DNA of 55,423 nt from CAVYHX01 sp963768415 (lineage in GTDB: Bacteria; Pseudomonadota; Gammaproteobacteria; UBA9214). Position 1 is the stretch's first letter, and every line of letters starts with the position of its first letter. The translations under genes and the position numbers were made by a program. Where the stretch lies: assembly GCA_963768415.1 (NCBI GenBank), contig CAVYHX010000003.1, positions 1 to 55,423 of the forward strand, read 5' to 3'. The notes under the pieces are model-generated. The model saw nothing but the letters and a program-made list of their open reading frames with translations, was not told the origin of the DNA and did no database searches. Positions 23,691 to 31,565 of this stretch are shown here, piece after piece.

Positions 23691-24296
23691 ATGGAACTGA
23701 CCCTCTATTATTTGTCCGGCTCCCGGGCCGAGCGCATCCGCTGGATTCTCGATGAACTGGATCTGGACTACCAGGTTGTAACGATCGATCTGTTCAAGGG
23801 TGAAGGAGAGCGACCGGACTACCTCGCCATTCATCCGCTGGGGCAATTGCCTGCCCTGAAAATCAATGGCGAAGTAATGATCGAGAGCGGGGCCATTGTG
23901 CAGTGGCTGGCAGAGTCAGTGCCCGGGAGCGAACTGGCGCCGGCGACGGATCAGCCAGCCCGGCGCGCCTTTGACCAGTGGATGTATTTCGCGGTCGCCA
24001 GCCTGGAAGCTCCCGCCTGGGAAATGATGTTGCATGGCAACATCCTTCCAGACAAACAGGCGGTCAAGGCGATCATTCCGTTTGCCGAGCAACGCTATGT
24101 GAAGACGCTCAACGTACTGGAACAGGCGTTGCGTGATCAGGACTACCTGGTGGATGGCCGGTTCAGCGCAGCCGACATCATGACCGGTTACATACTGGCC
24201 TGGTTTCCGGAACAACTGGTCGCGTATCCTGCCCTTCAAAAGTATCTTGCACGCCTGCAGCAACGCCCGGCCTATCCACACAAGCCGAAAGAATAA
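23691..24296 (+). CDS. Glutathione S-transferase
   Basis: The ATG at 23691 is seven bases behind GGAG; a TTG two codons earlier is less likely. The 201-residue protein has the thioredoxin-fold N-domain with cis-Pro54 (GQLPALK) and the glutathione-binding ES pair at 65-66 (MIESGAIVQWL). The all-helical C-domain has the N-capping Asp motif FSAADIMTGY. Ser10/Ser11 (YYLSGSRAERIRW) are candidate activating residues in a beta- or zeta-like GST. It is the first gene after the HxlR operators and is followed by a MAPEG gene 40 bases on. A detoxification role against electrophiles fits both. Confidence 0.9.
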   Translation: MELTLYYLSGSRAERIRWILDELDLDYQVVTIDLFKGEGERPDYLAIHPLGQLPALKINGEVMIESGAIVQWLAESVPGSELAPATDQPARRAFDQWMYFAVASLEAPAWEMMLHGNILPDKQAVKAIIPFAEQRYVKTLNVLEQALRDQDYLVDGRFSAADIMTGYILAWFPEQLVAYPALQKYLARLQQRPAYPHKPKE

Positions 24297-24336
24297 TGCA
24301 TCTTGCCTTTCACTCACCAACCATAAGGACGCTGAC

Positions 24337-24750
24337 ATGCAAACACATACACTTTCCCCGGAACTGTTCTGGCTGACTATCACCACATTGATGACCGGAC
24401 TCATGTGGGTGCCGTACATTCTCAACCGCCTGGCGGAGAAGGGTCCGCTGAAGGCGACATGGGATCCGCAGGGTGATACAGCAACGCGTGTACCCTGGGC
24501 CGACCGCATGATGCGCGCGCATCAAAATGCCGTAGAGAACCTGGTGATCTTCGCTCCCCTGGTACTCGCTCTGCAGATTGCAGGGATCAGTAGCGCAGCA
24601 ACCGTTAGCGCCTGTGTTGTTTATTTCTTTGCCCGGCTGGCGCACTACCTGGTCTTTACTCTGGGCATACCCGTTGTACGGGTTCTGGCATTTGCCGCAG
24701 GTGTGGCCGCACAGGTGACACTCGCATTGGCGCTACTTGGCCTGGTTTAA
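24337..24750 (+). CDS. MAPEG-family membrane protein
   Basis: 137 residues with four hydrophobic helices. The family hallmark is visible: MMRAHQNAVENLVIFAPLVL (R-A-H-x-N-x-x-E). MAPEG proteins are trimeric membrane enzymes that use glutathione. Start ATG at 24337 after AAGGA. With the GST upstream it likely forms a two-gene glutathione-dependent detoxification operon controlled by the divergent HxlR regulator. A family A palindrome follows the stop by a few bases and may end transcription. Confidence 0.88.
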   Translation: MQTHTLSPELFWLTITTLMTGLMWVPYILNRLAEKGPLKATWDPQGDTATRVPWADRMMRAHQNAVENLVIFAPLVLALQIAGISSAATVSACVVYFFARLAHYLVFTLGIPVVRVLAFAAGVAAQVTLALALLGLV

Positions 24751-24755
24751 ATAGA

Positions 24756-24813
24756 AAAAGTGTCAGAGCACATTTATTTCTAATATAAGCAGTAAATGTG
24801 CTCTGACACCATT
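24756..24813. repeat. Palindromic repeat, family A
   Basis: AAAAAGTGTCAGAGCACATT pairs with AAATGTGCTCTGACACCATT around TTCTAATATAAGCAGT, between the convergent MAPEG and lysM genes. Confidence 0.9.
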
Positions 24814-24823
24814 TAACTATTGA

Positions 24824-25261
24824 TCAGTCCAGCGGTATTCGAATCTTCTGCCCCGGATAAATGAGGTCGGGATCCTTTATGACTTCCCTGTTTGCCTCGA
24901 ACAACCGCGGGTATTGCATGGCATCGCCATAATATTTCTTGGCTATACCCGAGAGTGTGTCGCCGGACACGATCTCGTAGTATTCAACTTGTGGCTCATC
25001 GGGTGTCTTCACCGTTACCGCCATGACCTTTTCCACGCCCTGAACGTTTCCGGCGAGCAGTACGGCCTTTTCCAGTGCCTCGCGGGATGTCGCCTCGCCC
25101 TTCAGTGAAACAACCCCCTCGTTGACTGATACGTCGAGATCAGCGATACCCGGATTGTCTGCTTCGATATGGGTCTTGATTTTCGCGGCCTGTTCGGTAG
25201 GGTCCTCCTTGTCGCCAAACACCTTCGCGCCGATATTTTTTGCAAAATCGAATAATCCCAT
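24824..25261 (-). CDS. lysM: BON-LysM protein (Kbp/YgaU-like)
   Basis: 145 residues in the order of E. coli YgaU/Kbp: an N-terminal MGLFDFAKNIGAKVFG segment, a BON domain (IADLDVSVNEGVVSLKGEATS..VQGVEKV) and a C-terminal LysM domain (YEIVSGDTLSGIAKKYYGD, IYPGQKIRIP). No signal peptide is present, as in Kbp, a cytosolic K+-binding protein. GAGAGGA precedes the ATG. It lies downstream of an uncharacterised acidic protein and a GlsB-like protein on the same strand, and the three may form a stress-related group. Confidence 0.92.
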   Translation of the reverse strand: MGLFDFAKNIGAKVFGDKEDPTEQAAKIKTHIEADNPGIADLDVSVNEGVVSLKGEATSREALEKAVLLAGNVQGVEKVMAVTVKTPDEPQVEYYEIVSGDTLSGIAKKYYGDAMQYPRLFEANREVIKDPDLIYPGQKIRIPLD

Positions 25262-25350
25262 GGGTTGTTCCTCTCAGTTCAATGTGAGCTATGTGCCCGG
25301 TAAATTAATTGTACGCTGTCTGGAGCATGGCCGGTATCGCGCCACGCGGC

Positions 25351-26013
25351 TCAACGACGCCGTCCGCGCGGGTGAGGCGGGCGCACACCGGGTAGCGGTG
25401 GAAAGCCACCGGGATACGGGCCGGGTGGAATGGCCGCCCAGGGTGAGGGTGGTGGCATCCTGCCGGGAGCAGGTGCCTGTCCGGCAGCCTGTTGTTCGAT
25501 GCGTTGTTTCCAGCCGTCCAGTTTCCATTGCTGCTGCCGCCGGAAGCCCTCGAATTCCTGTTTCTGATGCGTATCAAAGCGCATCTTTTCCTGTTCCTGA
25601 TAGCGGGCAAACGTTTCCTGGTCGCGACGCTGTTTGAGGTTGAAGCCATTGCGCTCCCTGTCCTGGTGTGCGCGAAAGGCGTCCCATTCACGGTCCCACC
25701 AGTTTTCCTCCATCGCGTCGAGATCCGGTGCCGGCTCGTCTGTGGCAGCAGCGGCATCGGTTACCGGCGCTTCCGCCGCCCCGGTGGTGGTCTTGCCGGC
25801 AGAGGGTGTTGCTTCGGCGGATTCCTGTTCCGCAGCTACCGCCCCCGGCAGCGTGTGTTGCAGAATATCCTTCACCCGCTCCAGCATGGAATCATCATCC
25901 TCCTCATCCACCGTTTTAGCAGAGCCGGTTTCTTTGCGGGCTGTACCGGGTAACGGCGCATTGAGTATCTCGCCCAACTTGTCGAAAAAACTGGATTCGT
26001 CATTCGGTTCCAT
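25351..26013 (-). CDS. Uncharacterised charged, Pro-rich cytosolic protein
   Basis: Starting at the ATG at 26013 (MEPNDESSFFDKLGEILN) the product has 220 residues. It begins with an acidic region containing two short repeats (FFDKLGEILNAPLPGTA and MLERVKDILQHTLPGAVA). An Ala-rich linker leads to a highly charged Gln/Arg/Glu helix with repeated WDREWDAFRAHQDRER-type units, and a Pro/Gly-rich tail ends in RGRRR. No membrane segment or known domain is evident. It lies between glsB and lysM, with 44- and 89-base gaps. Confidence 0.6.
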   Translation of the reverse strand: MEPNDESSFFDKLGEILNAPLPGTARKETGSAKTVDEEDDDSMLERVKDILQHTLPGAVAAEQESAEATPSAGKTTTGAAEAPVTDAAAATDEPAPDLDAMEENWWDREWDAFRAHQDRERNGFNLKQRRDQETFARYQEQEKMRFDTHQKQEFEGFRRQQQWKLDGWKQRIEQQAAGQAPAPGRMPPPSPWAAIPPGPYPGGFPPLPGVRPPHPRGRRR

Positions 26014-26057
26014 AATCGTGTCCCTGGTTATTGAGGAATATGTTGAAGCTGCGTGCA

Positions 26058-26312
26058 TTAACCCTTGATCTTTCTCGCGCCCCAGATAATCAGCAGCGCG
26101 CCAAGCAGTGCGACAACAATGGAACTGATAATGCCGCCGGTTCCCGAGACGCCGAGCAGTGCCACAATATAACCACCGAGCACTCCGCCGACGATGCCCA
26201 GGATGACATCACCAATCATACCGAACGGTGAAGTGCCGCTCATGATATTACGCGCCAGCAAGCCGGCAACAGCGCCCACTCCCAGCCACACGAGTAATGT
26301 CCAAAGTGCCAT
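26058..26312 (-). CDS. GlsB/YeaQ/YmgE-family stress membrane protein
   Basis: 84 residues, almost entirely hydrophobic, in three helices. The family pattern is present: a glycine-rich first helix (VWLGVGAVAGLLARNIM), then PFGMIGDVILGIVGGVLGGYI and a last helix ending in a basic tail (GARKIKG). The family is known as transglycosylase-associated protein but has no proven enzyme activity; it is often stress-induced. It heads the glsB-orf-lysM cluster. Confidence 0.9.
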   Translation of the reverse strand: MALWTLLVWLGVGAVAGLLARNIMSGTSPFGMIGDVILGIVGGVLGGYIVALLGVSGTGGIISSIVVALLGALLIIWGARKIKG

Positions 26313-26470
26313 GCGATTCTCCTTGTTCGTTGTATTTTTGAATCAGAGGTGTTGCATTCGGGGATATGTAACCACGTAATTCCGGTCCACGCGGCCATTG
26401 CCGCGCGCATGATGCTAGCAAAGCCAACCTGGACATGTCATTGTCCCAGATCAAACAGTCGGCGCCCGGA

Positions 26471-26528
26471 AAAAGTGTCAGAGCACACTTATTTGTAATA
26501 TAAGCAGTAAATGTGCTCTGACACCATT
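26471..26528. repeat. Palindromic repeat, family A
   Basis: AAAAAGTGTCAGAGCACACT pairs with GTAAATGTGCTCTGACACCA; the sequence is almost the same as the copy at 24756. It lies between selO and the glsB promoter region. Confidence 0.9.
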
Positions 26529-26540
26529 TAAATATTCCTG

Positions 26541-28021
26541 CTACGTGCCGCAGAAAGTCTGCTGAACGACCTCATCCGGTTCCGGCGGTAACATGTAGTC
26601 TTCTTTCCGCGGTTGTAATTCGTAAGGCTTTTGCAATACCGCATGCAGCTTATGGAACGCTGAAAAATCATCCTGGTCTTCCGCTGCCCGGATGGCGGCT
26701 TCTACCTGGTGGTTTCTGGGTATATATACAGGATTGACCGCTCTGCATCCGCGCCTGGCGGGTTGCATCGTCACTGTCTTCCTCGGCGCAGGCGTGCACG
26801 CCATTGCTGTGCCCAGTGATCGAATTGCCCGGGATCATCAAACAGGGAGCGCACATCCCTGTCCTGGTCTGCAGGCTCGATTGCCAGCGCTGATAAATAA
26901 TAAAACGTCAGGGTAAAGTCCGCGTGATTCGCAGCCATGACGTCAAACAGTTCCTCGATCAGCGCCTTGTCATGATCGAGGTGGCTCGTCAGGCCGGTTT
27001 TTTCCCGCATCCCGTCCAGCCAGTAACCTTCATATAAACCGGCATACTTTTCCAGCGCGCCTTGTGCGGCCTCAACAGCGGTTTCGGCAGTATCTGCCAG
27101 CAACGGCAGGAGTGATTCCGCCAGGCGCGTTAAATTCCACAAGCCGATGGCTGGCTGGTTGTTATAGGCATAGCGCCCGTGTTGATCAATGGAGCTATAG
27201 ACCCGGTCGTGGGCATAATGGTCCATGAACGCACAGGGGCCATAGTCTATGGTCTCGCCGGCAATCGACATGTTGTCGGTATTCATCACGCCATGGATAA
27301 AACCGAACTGCATCCACTGCGCGATCAGTGCCGCCTGCCGGTCGATAATGGCCTCGAACCAGGCCAGGTAAGGATTTGGTGCATCACGACATGCGGGGTA
27401 GTTATGCCGGATGACGTAGTCGGCCAGTTTGGTGACGGCATCCAGATTGCCTTTCGATGAGAAATACTCGAAGGTGCCGACACGCACAAAGCTGGTTGCG
27501 ATGCGGGTAATCACCCCGCCGGGTAATAATTGCTGCCGGGCGACTTCCTCGCCCGTAGTGACCGCGGCCAATGCGCGTGTGGTCGGGACGCCGAGTTTTA
27601 CCATTGCCTCGCTGACCAGGTATTCGCGCAGTACCGGCCCTAGCGCAGAACGTCCGTCGCCGCCGCGCGAATAGAATGTGCGACCGGAACCCTTCAGGTG
27701 CATGTCGAAGAGTGTGCCGCCCGGGCCGGTAATCTGACCCAGCAGGAGGGCGCGGCCATCACCCAGCTGTGGAACGAAATGGCCGAATTGATGACCCGCA
27801 TACGCCATCGCCAGGGGTTCCGTCCCAGCGGGGACGCGATTGCCCGCAAAGATGGCAGTGCCCTCGGGCGTGTTCAAACAGGTGTCTGAAAGTCCCAGTT
27901 CAGCGCCCAGCTCCTGGTTGAAAATAATCAGACCCGGATCCGCAACGGGCACGGGCCTGGATTTGACATAGAAGTCATTGCCCAGGTTTGTGTAACGATT
28001 ATTGAAGGGTATCTGTTTCAA
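26541..28021 (-). pseudogene. selO: SelO/YdiU protein adenylyltransferase, two frameshifts near the 3' end
   Basis: The first 410 residues read cleanly and contain the pseudokinase-fold features of SelO: the N-terminal LGNDFY segment, the GHQFGHFVPQLGDGRA loop, DMHLKGSGRTFYSRGGDGRSALGPVLREYL, and the catalytic stretch FIHGVMNTDNMSI..DYGPCAFMD. Near 26785-26790 the frame is lost. The family sequence continues in another frame (AEEDSDDATRQARMQ) and then, after a second shift near 26742, in a third (AVNPVYIPRNHQVEAAI to the conserved TFCGT end). Each shift is repaired by removing one base. SelO AMPylates proteins in redox stress; its C-terminal Cys motif is present. Confidence 0.85.
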
Positions 28022-28056
28022 GTGTTGTTTATGACCTTATGGCATATAGTAAAGAG

Positions 28057-28119
28057 TAAAGGGTGTCAGAGCATATTTACTGCTTATAGTTGGAAATAAA
28101 TATGCTCTGACACCCTTTA
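28057..28119. repeat. Palindromic repeat, family A (variant GCATATTT)
   Basis: AAAGGGTGTCAGAGCATATT pairs exactly with AATATGCTCTGACACCCTTT, both arms sharing the variant GCATA/TATGC. The paired change suggests the arms evolve together, as in a structure-selected repeat. Confidence 0.9.
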
Positions 28120-28192
28120 TTTCTATCCTGTAGATTTGATATAGGTAGCCGATAATATACCGATATTCCAATAGCCATTACATGGATATAGC

Positions 28193-29803
28193 ATGCGAAA
28201 CAGGTATATTGTCTGCATATTGTGCCTTGTGGCATCATTCTTGAGTAGCAGCGTATTAAGCGGGATATATCGCTGGGTCGATGATGAAGGCAATGTCCAT
28301 TACAGTGATAAACCTGTTCAGGCAGATCAGGCTGAAGAGATTTCCGAGCATGTCGAAGACCGTAATATCGTAGCATCTGATATAGGAAAAATATCTTTTA
28401 GCCCGTTTAAAAATCGTCATGGCCGTGACATTACAGAACTCTTCATAACTGAAAATCACGATATACCGCTTGCCTTTAAAGTCTATTCCTTGCAAGAGCC
28501 CCTGTTACCAAAAGCGCGTCTACTCCAAATGGTGCATCGGAAGGACTCGATCTGGTTGGCCAGCGATATCGGCCTGATTCAATTCAGCAAGCGAGACGAG
28601 CAATGGTATCTGTACGACAGGCGCACAAAACTACCCGGGGATAATGTTCAGAAATTAATGCTCGACGGAAAGCACCTGATGCTGAAGGTTTATGATAAGT
28701 CCAGGGGGGGTGTATTGAGCAATGCTCAGGACATCTTGTTCGATGTAGAAAATCACAAGTTCAAAAAAAGCACAAAAACGTTTGAACAGGTCAGGGACGG
28801 TGGCAGTTACACAATCAAGAATAGTGACATAATGAGCACTCATATATTCAATGTGTTGCATTATGATAATAAAGTATGGCTAACATCATCTGACAGCAGG
28901 AGCGGCGCGAAGCAATGGCCGGGCGGCGTGTCCGTTTTAAAACCATTAACCAAGCGTGGTAAAAAATATACCGTCCGTGACGGATTGGCGCATAAATATT
29001 GCTACGATATCACGGCGAGTGAAAATAACAGTGTCTGGGTGACGCACTGGGAACCCGCGCGCGGTCTTAGTGTACTCAAAAATAATTATCGCAAGTGGCA
29101 TCAGCTTAAAACAAGCCGTAACGGTGTTGAGCTGGGTGGCGTCAGGATTGCAGCGCTTGATCACTATATCCTGGTCGGGCAACAGCGTGCACTGGTGATC
29201 TACGATAAGCGTTCCGGGCTGGCCTTCGAACTTGATGAAACCAACGGCATGCCGGGTCGTATCATATCTGACATCTCGGTGGATGATGGTTACATCTGGA
29301 TCAGTGCATATACGTATGCCAGAAAAGGCAGCAACCGGGGCGGAGTTGTGAGGATTGCACGCAATGAACTGGACGGGTTATTCGAGCGCATAAAGAATGA
29401 AGAGCGGGAACTGATACTGGAGAAAAAAAGGTCTTCCAGTCCAATGCCACCCGAAGCTGATCCCGCGGTTGACAAGAATAAGATCATATCTCACCAGAAA
29501 ATCTACGAGAATGATGAGACCTTGAATATTATCGTTAACTACTTTTATTCGGGAGATCATGGAGAAGATGTCTGGATGAGCGCAACTGCTACGGCCAATG
29601 GGCAATCTACAGGTTACTGGACGTATCGTCCTGCGCGGCTAATCAAAGGTGAGCATCAATCCAGCATCACGGTAGGAATTAAAGAAGATGCGCCTTCTTT
29701 CCATTGTAGCGACGGTATCGTTTTCAATATGTTCTCGAAGGAATCAGGCATGTTTTACACTCACTCTGTAAAATTTAACAAGTGTTGGCGCAGCGCACGC
29801 TGA
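28193..29803 (+). CDS. Secreted DUF4124 protein with propeller-like repeats
   Basis: 536 residues with a signal peptide (RYIVCILCLVASFLSSSVLS) directly followed by a DUF4124 motif (GIYRWVDDEGNVHYSDKP). Several motifs typical of two-component-regulator-type beta-propellers follow: SIWLASDIGLIQFSK, KVWLTSSDS, SVWVTHWEPARGLSVLK and YIWISAYTYARKG. The last 100 residues form a beta domain with two Cys (FHCSDGIV, FNKCW). DUF4124 proteins are periplasmic or extracellular and uncharacterised. The AT content is higher than in its neighbours. It stands alone; a family A repeat precedes it and a family D repeat follows. Confidence 0.7.
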   Translation: MRNRYIVCILCLVASFLSSSVLSGIYRWVDDEGNVHYSDKPVQADQAEEISEHVEDRNIVASDIGKISFSPFKNRHGRDITELFITENHDIPLAFKVYSLQEPLLPKARLLQMVHRKDSIWLASDIGLIQFSKRDEQWYLYDRRTKLPGDNVQKLMLDGKHLMLKVYDKSRGGVLSNAQDILFDVENHKFKKSTKTFEQVRDGGSYTIKNSDIMSTHIFNVLHYDNKVWLTSSDSRSGAKQWPGGVSVLKPLTKRGKKYTVRDGLAHKYCYDITASENNSVWVTHWEPARGLSVLKNNYRKWHQLKTSRNGVELGGVRIAALDHYILVGQQRALVIYDKRSGLAFELDETNGMPGRIISDISVDDGYIWISAYTYARKGSNRGGVVRIARNELDGLFERIKNEERELILEKKRSSSPMPPEADPAVDKNKIISHQKIYENDETLNIIVNYFYSGDHGEDVWMSATATANGQSTGYWTYRPARLIKGEHQSSITVGIKEDAPSFHCSDGIVFNMFSKESGMFYTHSVKFNKCWRSAR

Positions 29804-29824
29804 TCCTTGTTCATAAAACACGAA

Positions 29825-29884
29825 AAAAGGGGCCGATACGTTCTCACTTCTAAATGGTCAGAAAATGTATCCGGCCCCATTATT
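29825..29884. repeat. Palindromic repeat, family D (GGGGCCGATACGTTCTC)
   Basis: AAAGGGGCCGATACGTTCTC pairs with CAGAAAATGTATCCGGCCCC around ACTTCTAAATGGT. Half copies are at 2405, 8354 and 12083. It sits between two convergent genes and could terminate both. Confidence 0.85.
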
Positions 29885-29902
29885 CTTTTTTTTGCTTTAT
29901 TC

Positions 29903-30280
29903 TTACATGCTGGACAGTGCCCGCATCCACGCATCGCTAAGTGATTTGTACTGGGCCAGTTTCATCATCTGCGGCACCGCCATTTTCTGGAACTCCTGGC
30001 TCTGCAGGAGTTGCTTCTGCGCGATCTCCTGCATCTCTTCCGGTGAAGGCCGCGGGAGATTTTGCACCTGCGCTGCGACCTCGGCCAGGCGGTTTCCCAG
30101 GGCTTCGATCTCACCGGACGCCTCATCGGCCGACGCCTGGTCCGTGACACCCTCCAGGACGCCGACCATCTGCGTCATGATCTCCGCATGTGCCTTAAGC
30201 CCGTCTTCATAGGAGCTGATACCGCCGCTGCAGGCACCACACAGCAATCCTGCAGCCGCTACCATTATAATTCGCCACAA
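29903..30280 (-). CDS. Small predicted lipoprotein, helical
   Basis: 125 residues. I use the TTG at 30280 because it gives a lipoprotein signal with a basic residue (MWRIIMVAAAGLLCGAC); an ATG at 30265 would lack positive charge. The lipobox LCGAC places the lipidated Cys at residue 17. The mature part is helical and Gln/Glu/Met-rich (LGNRLAEVAAQVQNLPRPSPEEMQEIAQKQ). I know no family. A G-run (30290 region) upstream is a poor ribosome-binding site. It probably anchors in the outer membrane, as the residue after Cys is Ser. Confidence 0.65.
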   Translation of the reverse strand: MWRIIMVAAAGLLCGACSGGISSYEDGLKAHAEIMTQMVGVLEGVTDQASADEASGEIEALGNRLAEVAAQVQNLPRPSPEEMQEIAQKQLLQSQEFQKMAVPQMMKLAQYKSLSDAWMRALSSM

Positions 30281-30509
30281 GATCGATCCCCCCCCCTGAT
30301 GATAGACACGAACACCAATAATAGCTGATACAGAAGTACTGGCAACTGATCCGGCAGCATAGAGAACAGTGGAACGGGACCGGATTCACTACAAGGCGTC
30401 CACTACGAGGACACCGGAGTCAGTTACCGGTTTCACCTGACAGCGGCTGAAACATGGATCACTCCCCGGATCTGGGTACTAATTTTCCACAACCCCGTTA
30501 GCGCAGAGT

Positions 30510-31094
30510 TTAAATCTGCTCATACCGGAAACAGCTGGTCACGTGGTCATTCACCAGCCCCGCCGCCTGCATGTAGGCATAACAGATGGTCGAACCGGTG
30601 AACTTGAAGCCGCGTTCTTTCAGCGCCTTGCTCATGGCGTCTGACTGAGTGGTCCGGGCGGGCAACTGCTTCAGGCTGCGCCAGCGGTTGTGCCGGGTCC
30701 GGCCATCTACAAACTGCCATACAAAGGCGTCGAATGAACCCTCGCGCTCCTGTAACTCAAGGAACATGCGTGCGTTGCTGATCGCAGACTCCACTTTCAG
30801 CCGGTTGCGGATGATGCCGGGGTTGCCCAGCAGCGTATTGACCTTGCGCTTGCTGTAGCGCGCGATGCGTTCCGGGTCGAAATGGTCGAATGCATTGCGA
30901 AAGTTCTCGCGTTTGTTCAATACCGTCGACCAGCTCAGGCCGGCCTGGAAGGCGTCCAGTACCAGGTATTCGAAATGCTTGCGGTCGTCGTGCACGGGGA
31001 CGCCCCACTCGGTGTCGTGGTACTCGATCATGAGGGGATGGGTCTCGACCGTGCCGGGCCACTGGCAGCGGGGAAGGGTGGGGTCAAGGGGCAT
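30510..31094 (-). CDS. tag: DNA-3-methyladenine glycosylase I
   Basis: 194 residues from the ATG at 31094 (MPLDPTLPRCQWPG); the frame runs upstream but family alignment supports this start. The zinc site (Cys and His near the N-terminus in RCQWP and YHDTEWG, His and Cys near the end in DHVTSCF) and the catalytic Glu in FEYLVLDAFQAGLSW are all present. Tag excises 3-methyladenine from alkylated DNA. It is a single gene; the next same-strand gene, the lipoprotein, is more than 200 bases away. Confidence 0.93.
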   Translation of the reverse strand: MPLDPTLPRCQWPGTVETHPLMIEYHDTEWGVPVHDDRKHFEYLVLDAFQAGLSWSTVLNKRENFRNAFDHFDPERIARYSKRKVNTLLGNPGIIRNRLKVESAISNARMFLELQEREGSFDAFVWQFVDGRTRHNRWRSLKQLPARTTQSDAMSKALKERGFKFTGSTICYAYMQAAGLVNDHVTSCFRYEQI

Positions 31095-31565
31095 GGAGCT
31101 ATCAACCTGGTCAGTACACAATGAATCCTGATATGAGGTGAAATTGTGCGCTGAAACTGATATTACTTCTACCTGGCAAGGGGTGGATTCTGTCATTCCC
31201 GCATTCACTCACGGCCCGGCTCCGGCTGGCGCTGCAGGGCTTGTTGGGCATGCTACGCTTTGCCCAACCTACATTTGCTACGGGCTTGCATCCAGTGCAA
31301 CTCCACCCGCAGGTTGGGCAAAGGAGCGCAGCGACGCTGTACAGGGAAGTACGAGTGTCGCGAGAGGGCAGGATGCCAGTAGCGGCCGTGCCCGACAATG
31401 TTGTGCCGCAAAAGTCAAAGGGTGTCAGCGCAGATTTACCGCTTATAATAGGGAACACTCGACTTATTCGTCATTGCGAGCAATGACGGGATACTCGTAT
31501 TAATCAGATGTTCCCTGGAAATTGTTGTATTCTGGCACCCATTATCTTTTAAACTGTTCTGCATC
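31095..31565. other. Intergenic region with several repeat types
   Basis: GTTGGGCATGCTACGCTTTG (31240 on), continuing CCCAACCTAC, is a hairpin-like repeat related to 36303-36333, with an inverted partner GGTTGGGCAAAGGAGCGCAG (31312 on). GGAAGTACGAGTGTCGCGAG (31347 on) resembles part of the 225-bp element at 37371. A family A half lies at 31417-31452, and TCATTGCGAGCAATGA at 31471-31486 is a perfect palindrome. No gene is seen. Confidence 0.55.

Noticed and set aside
1170..31452. Regularly recurring family A palindromes as a CRISPR array
   Set aside because: Copies are dispersed over 30 kb between genes, are palindromic, and have no uniform spacers or cas genes.
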